Below, one piece after another: positions 24,064 to 36,000 of a stretch of 64,000 nucleotides of DNA (the stretch's first letter is position 1; each line of letters starts with the position of its first letter). The notes beneath the pieces are model-generated. The model had not been told where the DNA came from. It saw nothing but the letters and a program-made list of their open reading frames with translations, and did no database searches. Both the position numbers and the translations under genes were made by a program. This DNA comes from Lottia gigantea (Eukaryota; Mollusca; Gastropoda; Lottiidae), in contig NW_008707245.1 of assembly GCF_000327385.1 (NCBI RefSeq), forward strand, positions 478,943-542,942, in the 5' to 3' direction.

Positions 24064-27000
24064 ATGTCGACTAGTTCGCGGAGACCATCGCTACCTCCGA
24101 TGCCGGACCTGAATCATCTGACGGAAGATGAACGGCTGGTCATCGAAAATGTCTTGCAGCGGCAGAAAGAAGAAGAAGAAAAGGAGCAAGACATGATACG
24201 GTGAGTACATTGGATTGAGAACTGTCTCCTCAGTCGCCGCCATCTTGCTTCTGAAATGAGGCTATTCTGAAATAACGGTATAGACTGACATTGAAAATGG
24301 AGAGCGACTACAAGATTAAAATTTTAACACTTTATCTGGCTTTATCTTTCCTTTTTCAGACTGACCCACTTAGCCGTCTACCCTTTTACGTGTTTGACCA
24401 CGATCTCGTAGCTATACTGTACGTATCCCATAGTCCATACAAAACTCTATTGCCTTCCACTTATTGTCTTTCATAAGCAGTGAAGCATATAAGATAACCG
24501 TAAATAATATCACTATTGCCTATTAATATATGCAACGGGTCGTCAGTGGGAATACGAGGGTTTTTATCATTATTTTGACTAACTTGCAGTTTATTTTGAA
24601 TTTATGGGTTTGTTTTGACTAATACGGGTATTTATTTTGACTTGCATGGGAGTTTGTTTTGAAGTTAAGGTAGAGGTAGACTAATATGGGAAAATGTTTG
24701 ATTTCTTGGTGTTTGTTTTGACTTGGGAAAATGGGATGGGAAAATGTTATGACTTTGTGTGATTGTTTTGACAGATATAAAGTTTGTTTTGAATTAAAAA
24801 AATTGTTTAGACTAATATGCGAACATGTTATGACTTTGTATGATTGTTTTGACAGATATAAAGTTTGTTTTGAATTCAGGGGTTTGTTTAGACTAATATG
24901 GCAAAATGTTTGATTTCTTGGGGTTTATTTTGACAGATATAAAGTATGAATATAAGCAATAAAGCTCACAGACAAAACTAATGCTGAATCTGAAAGCTTG
25001 AAGGTTTTGTTCTGAAGGCTAAACTATTCAAATATTAAAAGTATATACCAATTCATTATTAATGTGCTCCAGTTCCAATAACATTTATTGTCTATAATTA
25101 CCAGTAATTAGTGTTATATACCAGATAATTAGTCTGTATTTATAGGGTATATTATATCATTATATGTATGAAATTTGGCATCCCTTATAATAAATAATGG
25201 TATATATTATTTGATTCTACATATGAAATTCGGCATCCCTAATACTGAATAATGGTATATATATCATTATACAATCATTATGAAATGACCTTATTAGGCA
25301 AATGAATAAAAGCAAAACCAGGCTGCGTGCAATTAAGGAAATTTGTCCTTTGCAAACTGTCAAAGATCTTAAATGTGTCAGACCAGGCCCCATTATTGTC
25401 CTATGTGAACAACTGGAAGCTTTTGTCCATGTACACTGGTAAAGTATGGCATGTCCTGCTGATGGATAAGTTTGGAGATAAAGCATCCACATAAAACAAC
25501 ATCCATGACTTAATTTCACAGCAATATCAGGAGAAGAATAATTCTAACATTCAAACCCATCCATGATCTTTTAATATGAACAGATGGACAGGGCTGCAAA
25601 AATATACACCGCATTAAAAATGGATAAATGTACTGTATAGGTATTAATTAGGTTATTGCTAAATAATGATCAATATGGGCATCAATACCATGGACACCCA
25701 GGGCAGGCCTACTTCAGATCTCCAGCTGATTATGGATTTAGTGTCTCTGATGACTTTGATCAGATGCATAATATGGAGGTTCGTGATACTGTTGCCATTG
25801 TAGAAAGTCTCTCATTGGAAGTATGACCTTATGTTAGGATTAAAAACTTAGGAACAATGAGTGTAGGTAAGAGATATAATTTCTGTGTTTCTGATGAAGT
25901 ACTATAATGGAGTGATGGAGTCTCCCAGGTTGACTCTTATGTTTGAATTGAACCAAGTGATCTAGGCTTTGATTCTTGCATAGGTTGGGATGATACTCAA
26001 ACCTTTGGATTTTAAACCTAGGCTTTAAGCTTAAAGATCTCTTGACAATTTGAGAATGAAAAAGAATAGGCTCCTTCCTCTGTCCTGGACTAATGTGTAG
26101 GATAGGAAACTTCATATTGTATTATACAGTTTGAATATAAAACATAAAAAATCCAATATTGATAATATTAAAGTCATTTTCAACCATATTATTTGGATAA
26201 AGTTGTTTACAAATACAATAGAAGGCTATGATGTCATTTACAGATTGTTTCATTAATTCAATGAATCATGTTGAATGATTGTTCTTTAGGAAATAAATCC
26301 AAGGCTCTGAGGGTCATTTAAAATTTTTACAACTAAATGTTATGAGACAAGAACCATTTATAAAGATTTCAAAAAAGGAAAAGAATTAGAGGAATTCAAA
26401 AATTAATATTTAAAATCCTACTTTTCTACTTCTAACTATGCTAATGGAGAAAGACAATATAAATTTCTTTTTCAATTTCTGTCATTGGTCTTTAGGTAAT
26501 GGGACCTCAATTGATCACCAATTCAAAGGACTAGAGGTTTGTCCATGTCAGCCCTTCCACTCTGCATCACTTCAAATCTTGACCCATGAAGGTATCCAAT
26601 CGGTCCCTCAGGTTTGCTTACCACCAGAAGCCCAACAGCTGAGTCAGTATAACTACCAAGCACATAATAAATTTTGAACAACAAAGCCCTCACCATAAAA
26701 TTGTCGATAAAATTTTAGCAGCATAATAACGAAACCACATTGAAAACAATTTCAATACAATACATTTTGTTTTATCATTTTGTATAGAATATTAAGTATC
26801 CTAGACCACCCTGAGTCTAGTAGTGAACAATTAATATGTGGGAGTAAAGGGTACATTTAAATATTATAATAAAAACAGTTCTACATTTAAATATATTCAG
26901 CTTTGAATAATATATTCAATTGGTCTGAATATGTTGAAAAATTTGGAGAAACCACAAGATCAAGACTTCAATATGCGGTGAATTTTGGGGCATTCGCAAG

Positions 27001-30000
27001 GTTATTTCATATTGAAATATACCAGTAAACAGATCTACATTTAAATATATTTAGCGTTTAATAATATATTCAATTGGTCTGAATATGTTGAAAAATTTGG
27101 AGAAACCATATGTTCAAGACATCAACATGTGCTGAATTTTGGGGCATTCGCAAGGTTATTTCATATTATAATATAAACAGTTGTACATTTTATTGGATTC
27201 ACGATTTAATAATAAACAATTTGAAAGTGAGTCATTATCGGATCTAAGAACTCAAAGCGATTATTTATTTTTTAAGAATAATTTAATTATATCGAACTGG
27301 TGAATTGTTAAATATAATATACTATTGAATAAACTCTTATATAACAGAAAACACAAGGGGTATATTATGGTATAACTCACTTTTTTATTAACAAAGCACA
27401 TAAACTGTTATATGAGTAGAAAATATATTATAAAATAGTTCATTATTTGGTAAAATATTTATTTATACAGTAAACTATTTATTTATACAGTAAACAATTT
27501 ACATATTTAGTAAACAATTAACATATTTAGTAAACAATTAACATATTCAGCAAACAATTTTTGCTATGTAAACATATTATTAAAAAGCCTTTTTGACCTT
27601 TGTTTTGTAAACAATTTATATGATTAGTAAATATGTCAAATTTTACAGTGAACATGTCAGAAAGAGCGTATTATTTGGTAAACAATTTATATATTTAGAA
27701 AATATGTCAAATTATAAAGTAAACATGTCATAAAACAGCCTATTATTTGGTAAACAATTTATATATTTGGAAAATATCTCAAATTTTAGGGTAAACATGT
27801 CATAATACAACCAAATATTGAGGTAATGTGATTGATAATCATGCATAATCTTGAAGAATTATTACCTCAATCCCTAATATGAGGTTTACCTGCCACAGTG
27901 AAACATGGTAGTAAATATAATAGAGTTGAATAGTGTTAAATATATACTTTGTTAAATACTTGATATAAGTTATAGTATGTATTCATTTATTGATTGAATA
28001 AATAGCCTAATCAAATTCAGAAATTTACAGAAAACCTCTAGACAATTCTAATTGAATTATGCAGAGGGCTGAATTCGTTATGTCTGTAGAAATTATGAAC
28101 CCTAACTCAGGATTATTTAACATTATATAAATGAGCCTTTGGGGACGTTTAATGAGACCACTTCTCCAATACTTTAACATGTGTTCTTAAAGAAGTATTG
28201 TCGTCTAATTTTCAACTGTTTAAATTGGGCATCTGTGATAAAAAAAACCAAGCACGATTGCTAATAGTTCTGCAGTTTGAAATAAAATTCAGAGTACATC
28301 TCCCAATTTATTTCCAAGAATGAAAAAAAAAGCACTCAACATATCCCCGAAATGTTCTTCAAATATGCTGTAGTTTAAATGAAAAATTCTGGAGACTAGA
28401 TAACCAGGACTAGAGCAATGAGGGAATATGTAGACAAGATCATGTACTTATGATTCACACAAAACATTATATTCAAAGCAAATAAAAATTTCTCTTTCCA
28501 GGCAAATGAAAGATGAATTTGAAAATTATCAGCAATCTGTTTTAAAACTTAATGAAGAGACCCTGAAGAACCTTCCAGAAGATATTGGTGCTGTCTGTCA
28601 GGTGTGCCATAAGACCAAGTTCGCAGACGGTGTGGGTCATAGCTGTCATTACTGTAATACCAAGTCATGTGCTCGCTGTGGAGGTCGGATTACTATCAAG
28701 GGACCCACAAATAAAGACCAGGTTAGTGTGTGAAAACTTTTCTTTTCAATTTCATGTAAAGATAAAATATATACATGGCAATGTACAATTGTGTCTGCAA
28801 TGGAATTTGACAAGGCTTTGAGAGTGTGGAATAAGAATGCATAGCAATGTCATGTAGACACATAAGGCATAGTAACATCTGATATTTTTCAACACAGCTG
28901 CTCTGTTTTTTTTTTCAGGTTGTCTGGTCTTGTAACTTATGCCGCAAAAAGCAGGAAATTCTGGCCAAAACAGGAGCATGGTATCATGGAGGTATGGCCA
29001 AACCTGTCGCTCTAGACATTCTCAGTGATGGAGCATCAGGCACTGGAAGCGAAACCACATCTACGAAAACTGATGTGAGCCCACCGAATGAGAAAAAGCC
29101 TAAAATTTTGGAAAAGCAACAAGACAGTAGTCAGGGCTCTGAAAAAGAAAACATTGAAAAACACGATAAAACTAGTTTTGTGCGAACCGGTAGTCTACAA
29201 GGGAAAGAACTCAAACGTCAATTCTCAATGACGGATCCCAACACAATAAAAGCCTCGGATCCCAATAAAGACCCTAATATGGAAAAGGAGAAATTGAGGG
29301 AACATGGACAAATCCCCGAGCAACGTGGTCGTGGGAAGGAGCGGGCTCCTGCACGTGCACGACACCACAGTGAAAGCAGGCTTTCAGAAACTGATAAAAA
29401 ATTCTATGCCCAGGAGTGGCAACAGCAGGAGGGTAATCGTGAAGGCCGTGAGGGCCGTCATGGTACTTCAAGATCGCGTGACCCTTCTGCTGATCCCCAG
29501 GCTGTTATTCCACCAAAACATCCCGAAGATAGGAAACATGCTCGTGAACGTGATAGGAGTAAGCATGATCAATCTGAAAATCATCCCAGAGAACCTCGAG
29601 ATGCTAGAGAACCACGCGAAGGTCGGGAACAAAGGGAAGGCCGTGAACCTAGAGAGAATCGTGATCCTCAAAAACCTAGGGAAAATCGTGATCCAAGAGA
29701 GCCTAGAGAAAATCGTGAACCAAGAGAAGGAAGAGACCCTCAAGATCCAAGGGCATTAAGGGATCCTAGAGAAGAACCTAGAGATGCTAAAGCTGATCCT
29801 TCAAGGGAAGGCCGGCACAGGTAAAAGCATTTCTTAAAAAATCTGTAAACCTTCCAAAGAGTATCTTTACTAATGGTAGTTGAATCTATTTCTTCAGAAA
29901 GTGCATGCAACTATGATGCAGATCTTGTTTATTGACTGAATGACCTTTACATTTTCTTTGACTTTTATATTTTCAGGGATGGTCGAGAGCGTTCCAACCA

Positions 30001-33000
30001 TGGTAGCACACATTCGTCACACTCATCCCATTCCACACGCAGTGCACACACATCACACAGTGGGCACGAAAGACGAGCTGAAGAGAGACCTGAAGACCAC
30101 GAGAGGAGACGAGCAGAGAGGGAAGCTGGAAAGGAACGTAAAAAGGATCAACCACTGCCAGAACGGTACAGACAATCCCCTGTGAACGGACGAAGGGAAC
30201 ATAGTTCTTCGAGAGATCGCACTGCTGAGATGCAGGAAGCTCGTGATACACGTGATGTGGCACATGCATCACACAATCGTGATTTACGTGAACCTAGGGA
30301 CACTCGGGAAGTGAGAGAAGGGTCAGGAGAATATCGTGATCAACCCCTCGATCCACATTCTGCTGAACAGCAGGGTGAGGAAAATCGTATGGACCGACGA
30401 GGGAGTAATAGACACCATCGAGATCGTACTGGAAAGGATCCGCGAAGATCTCCAAGTCGTGAACGTGGACGCTACAAGGAAAGTGATTTGTCAGATTTTA
30501 AGGATTCCCCGATCCCACGTCATCGCATTTTAATCGATCATGCTAGTGATACACCAACGGCTTCCGAGGATTCCAGAGAATTCTATGACAAGAGACATCT
30601 AGATCCGAGCTCAGCCAAGAACAATCGTAAGAAATTAGAATCCATGCTGCGAAATGATTCACTGAGTTCTGATCCATCAGATTGTGTTCGACCCCCACCC
30701 CCTAAGCCCCATAAGCATCGGCGCGGCAAAAAGCAGCGTCAGCAATCCCTTAGTAGTTCCGAGGATGAGATCAGATCAACACCAGAGTGTTCAAGTTGTG
30801 AGGAGTTGGATTTAGAGTCGGAGAGTGTCAGTGAAAAAGGTATGTACAGACCTTTCATTTGTCTTGGAACCCTTGCTCCATATCAAAACCCCCTTGCTCT
30901 ATATCAAAACCCCCTTGCTCCATATCAAAACCCCCTTGCTCCATATCAAAACCCCCTTGCTCCATATCAAAACCCCCTTGCTCTATATCAAAACCCCAAA
31001 ATACTCTTCCTATTGAAATGTAATATGTTTTAGCCAAATTGTTTAAGAGAAAATGCTTGGTTTGTGCCATCCAATGAATTGTCTGAGGTCCCTTTGAATG
31101 ATGCCCTCTTGAGGTTATCTTTAAGTTAGACCTCCAGGATTTGCTAATCCCACTCTACAATTTTTGATGAAGCATTCTATTTATAGAGTTCACATTATTT
31201 TGACATTGTGTATGTTAACCATGATTCTTCCCATCTAGGTGAATTTAATGAACTTTGTAATGATGATCAATGGAAAAGGGATGAAATTCTAGCTGCTAAA
31301 ATTAAGAAATTTCTGTCGGTGAGTCCGTGGTAGCCTTGATGGCAGCGTTGCTTAGCAACATCTTGTGTCAGAATTCAAGCTGATTTTGGTACCTCATGCA
31401 GCCTTGAATTTCTGACATTTAGATGGTTGGCAACTAATTTTATATGTGTATTGAAAATTTCAATAGGCATATAGAAAACATAATGGTATTGGATGGAATT
31501 TGAAATGAGAGATTAATGATTTTGGGCAGGTTTCCAACATTTTTTATAAAATTTACATTGAGGTCGTTAAAATTAAATTATGAATATGTAGCTTTTGAGT
31601 AATGCAGTTACGATAACCCTGTAGGATGTAAATTGATTAGTGACCTAGCATGACAGAAGGGACTATTTTTTTTCTGAGTATGCATCTATGGTTGCTATGT
31701 AAAGTGGTTAGTAACTAAGTGCGTGGGGAAGGACTATATTCTACATCGCATTAGTTTCATGTAAAGAAATGTCAAAACAGTTGACTTAATGAGGGTTTTT
31801 GATTAATTAATAGGGATATAATTTACTCAAATTTTCGGCAAACAGAAGGTCAATCAGAATCAGAGAAATAAAAGATCAAATCAAAGCAAAACACAAATTA
31901 GAATGCCCTCATGATATTTAATCAATTTCGTTTCAAGTTCATCCAATACCATGGCAACGCTTTAGTAATTTTCAGTTCTTATTTTAACATTGCATTTCCA
32001 TATTTCTAGGAGACAATTATTCCCGAGAAAAAGTGCGCTTAAAATCACCCATTCACCCAGACTCTCGACCTGGTCCGAAACTTCAATACGACACAGGCCG
32101 AGGCACAAGTTTTGAAGAATCCTCCTCCTGCATTTCGGAACCCCACGTCAAAGATTCCGGCATCGATACTGGTTTTTCCAGCAGTTGCTACTCGCTGACA
32201 GATGAACTTCACAAGGTAGCTACACTTGCTTTTTAAACGATCTTCTAACTGATTTACCTTTTCTTCCTTCAATGCACAAGAGTTACTACAATGTAGATAA
32301 CTCTGACTGCCTTGTATTGGTCTCTGCCAAGATACATTTGTTTTTTGGTATGTGTTTGTGTTTTGGTTAATTCAAATTGAAGTACAAATAGAAAATAGAA
32401 GTTCTCTGCCCTTGTTTAGCCTTTTCCTGAGCCTTACAAATCCTTTCTTGTGATGTTGCTGATACTTTTTCTTCTTTTGCTTGAATATCAACTTGATGAT
32501 GCTATAAATGTTTGCTTTGTTTTGAGGAATTTTTCCTCAAATGTACAGCATCCTTGTATGTTTTATAGCTCTTTGAAATAAAACTATGAACCCCTAATTC
32601 TTAATATGTCAAGGCTTTCATCCTCTAGGCTTAAACAAAGGGGAGAGAACTTCTACCAGACTATTGACTCTGATGGATATTGGGTATTATGGTATATATA
32701 TCTGCAGATGCTTTTTGATTTCAGTCTTCGATTTTAGTTGCACATTTTCAAAATATTTATTTTAGCCGCACAAAGACACTGGCTGTGACAGAATTTTGAC
32801 TCACAAACACTTGCACGTTTTTTTCACATAAAAGTCTGTGTCCTTATTTATTTTGCCCCAAAATATTTAATGGTTTTTATGTCTAAATTTGAATTGATCT
32901 CTTCAATTTTTCAATTGAAACCATTTTTTAACAGTAGGCCTATAAATATAATATACTTGATGACCTTTGACACTAGAGATATCTGACATTTGACATTAAA

Positions 33001-36000
33001 GATATCTGACCTTTGACACTAGAAATATCTGACCTTTGACACTAGAGATATCTGGCCTTTGATACTAGAGATATCTGACCTTTGACACTAGAAATATCTG
33101 ACCTTTGACACTAGAGATATCTGGCCTTTGACACTAGAGATATCGGACCTTTGACATCAAAGATATCTGACTTTTGATACTAGTGATATCTGACCTTTGA
33201 CACTAGAGAGATCTGACCTTTGACACAAGAGATATCTGACCTTTGATACTAGAATATCTGCTGACCTAAAGAAGCCAGATGTTGATTGTGTGGCCTGCGT
33301 TTTAAAGTCAATTATTTCCTATTGATACATGACACAATAAGAGATATTGATTTGTATATATAACAACACTTTATTTACTTTTGACACCATTTATTGAGTT
33401 CAACCTCCTAACTAAAAGATACAAAAATTGAAATTGGAAGTCACAAAATTGTATCTGAAGACAGACTAAGTCTGAAAATTGCATCCAAAAAAAAAAATAC
33501 TAGGTATACAAAATTTTAAAATTTAATTTATGAGTAAGAGAAACTGAATATGGATTTTTTGGCTTTTTATAACCTTCTAAAACAAATATTTAAAGAGCAA
33601 CAATACCATAGCAAAAGTTAACAAACAACATTTAATTTCAAAGCAATGATATACTTTTCTGCACCTAATTAGACTAATATTGCAAGCTTGAACTCCAAAT
33701 GATATTTATGAATATATATATAATAAAGTTATGAACTAATTTGCACATTTGCATGTTATTTATTTACATTACTAATATCACCAACAATGCATGGTTGTCA
33801 TGACAACAGCACTGTTAATTTATGACTTATTTGTATCGTAACCGATAAGAAAACGCCTTCTGATATTTTATGCAAATATATGCAAATATATGCAAATTAT
33901 TAACTTATTTATCCATTTTTATTTTATTTATTCATTTTGTAGATAAATGCTTCTCCTAATGATTTTTTTCTTTGTATTTTCTTGTCTTTGTTACTCTGGC
34001 AAAGTTTTGAAAATGAAATTGCAAATTTTGGCAAATTAACTAAATGTTATATTAAAGGCAATATTATGAGTGTGTTTTTTTTCACAATGCTTGGGCTTGT
34101 TAATAGCTATACTGACGATAAAAAAAAACTTTTTTGGCTGTCATTAAAGCTTGGAATGCCTTATCCTGAAAACAAAAAAGGAATTTGCAGGACACAAGCT
34201 CAAGTTGGTGATAAAAAGACGATTATGCCTGTGCCAAAATTTGCAATTAAGTTTCATGATTTTGTCCAATTGTAATACCCAATGTCTCATGAAATTTTTG
34301 TACAAAATTTAGGAAATAAAACAGTTTAATATTTTGAAGGTACAATTGGTTGAAGAATTGTTTGAAAGTGTGGCTTCCTGTAGATGTTGAATTATTCAAA
34401 ACATACTGGCAAATTTTGAATACCTCTTGATGCAATTAAGCAAATTCAATCCCACTTCTTCAGACTGTGGTTTATTGAAACTTGATATAATTTTAAATTG
34501 TACACTTCTTGAAAAAAAAAAAATTGGAGTTGAAATGCACGATGGAAATTTTTCGCAAAATATCTGCCCATACATCTAATTTGAGTTCTGAGAGCAATGT
34601 GTAGCCAAATATTTATAAATGAACACGATGCAAGTCCTCCGCCGCACACAACCCTAATTTGAAGTTAAATTAGACTCAGAACCCCCTTAAGGCTTTTTGC
34701 TTTTTAAAAATTGTGGTGATTGTGAATTTCAAAATGCTTTTACAACCATCTTTTACTTTTTAATTCTGCCAGTTTCTGTCTAATGGACGTCAAGTTTCTT
34801 GCTTTAAGGAAATGCTTCAAATAGACCTGCATTTTCTGCAAAAAGTTTTTTAATGGACATTTCCTTAAAAGTTAATGCAACTTGACATCCAAGACTACAA
34901 AGAAGGAAACAGGCAGAATGATGATTGTTTATTTTTGTAGCATCCTGTTACCTGGCAACCATCAGCAGACGGGCAGAAATGGATTGGTCACATGATCTTG
35001 AAGAAAACAGTATTGGAAGGTGGTCGTCAACGCAGTGATTCTAGTGCCATATTAGGTACTGCGTTAGGTATAGTTCCCCACAATTATCCCCCCTTTTTTA
35101 TTATCGTTGCTTTTTATGTGTTGAGCAAATTCTTTATGCACATTCAACCATGCGGCAAATTTTAAATTTTTTTTGAATTTTTGGGAAAAAATACAACGCC
35201 TAAAGTTATTCTAGATAAACCTAAATGATTGAATACCTCAAAAGAACTTTTAGAAAATGATAAAAACCATTAAATTTCTTTGCAAAAATCTACAAAACTT
35301 TTTTACACGAAATAAGACATTGACTATGAATAGCGAAAATTGGACATTGAACCTTCAGGCATTTTAAACCACCTAAAGCTGACATTGCTTTCTGGAGCAT
35401 CCCAAGGTTAGGAAAGAGGGTTATTGCCACAAAGGGTAATGGTCACAAAGGGTAATGGTCACAAAGGGTAATGTACCTAACTTATTACTGACATGGCATT
35501 ATAATCACAGGAACAATTACTATTACTCTGCATGTGCCTGAAGTGAACTAGAACCTTCTATAACCATTCCACTCCTTGTAGAATAGCTTTCCTAACTTAT
35601 ATATTATATGGCAGTCAATATATTCCAAGAGGCACATTGTATATACAAAGAGGCACTTTATATAGGCTTGGCAGAGGCATTTTATCTTTCCTAACTAAGT
35701 ATTATATGGCATTGTGTATATTCAAAGAGGCACTTAGTAGAGGCATAATATGTTTTCTTACTAAATATTATATGGCAGTAAATGTATTTGAAGAGTCACA
35801 CTATATATTCAAAGAGATATATAACTTGGTTGAGGGATACAATAAAGTTAAATATGTTATGGAACTATTTATATTCATAGAGGCACATTATATATTCATA
35901 AAGCTATTCTTTAGAGGCATAATATTGATATATATATTCACAGAGCACAATATATATATATACTGGTAATGGATAATATATATTCATAAAGGCACAATTC

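Larger units (their letters stand above)
24201..28501 (+). other. RIM intron 1 with several repeats
   Basis: 4.3-kb intron. Holds a degenerate TTTGTTTTGA/GACAGATATAAAG repeat at 24585-24945 (an ~80-bp unit is nearly duplicated), a 60-bp duplication at 25165-25262 (GAAATTTGGCATCCCT), a ~150-bp tandem duplication at 26880-27180 (marker TTGGTCTGAATATGTTG and GGGGCATTCGCAAGG), and a GTAAACAATTTA-type repeat at 27470-27810. No internal exon was recognised. Confidence 0.75.

Noticed and set aside
29274-29759. Open frames antisense to, or shifted from, the RIM repeat exon
   Set aside because: They are shadows of the strongly biased RIM linker; the RIM frame is set by phases of flanking exons and by homology.
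31319-31345. Read-through of exon A into the intron as an alternative RIM ending
   Set aside because: The frame meets a stop five codons on (GTG AGT CCG TGG TAG); possible but nothing supports a poly(A) site nearby.
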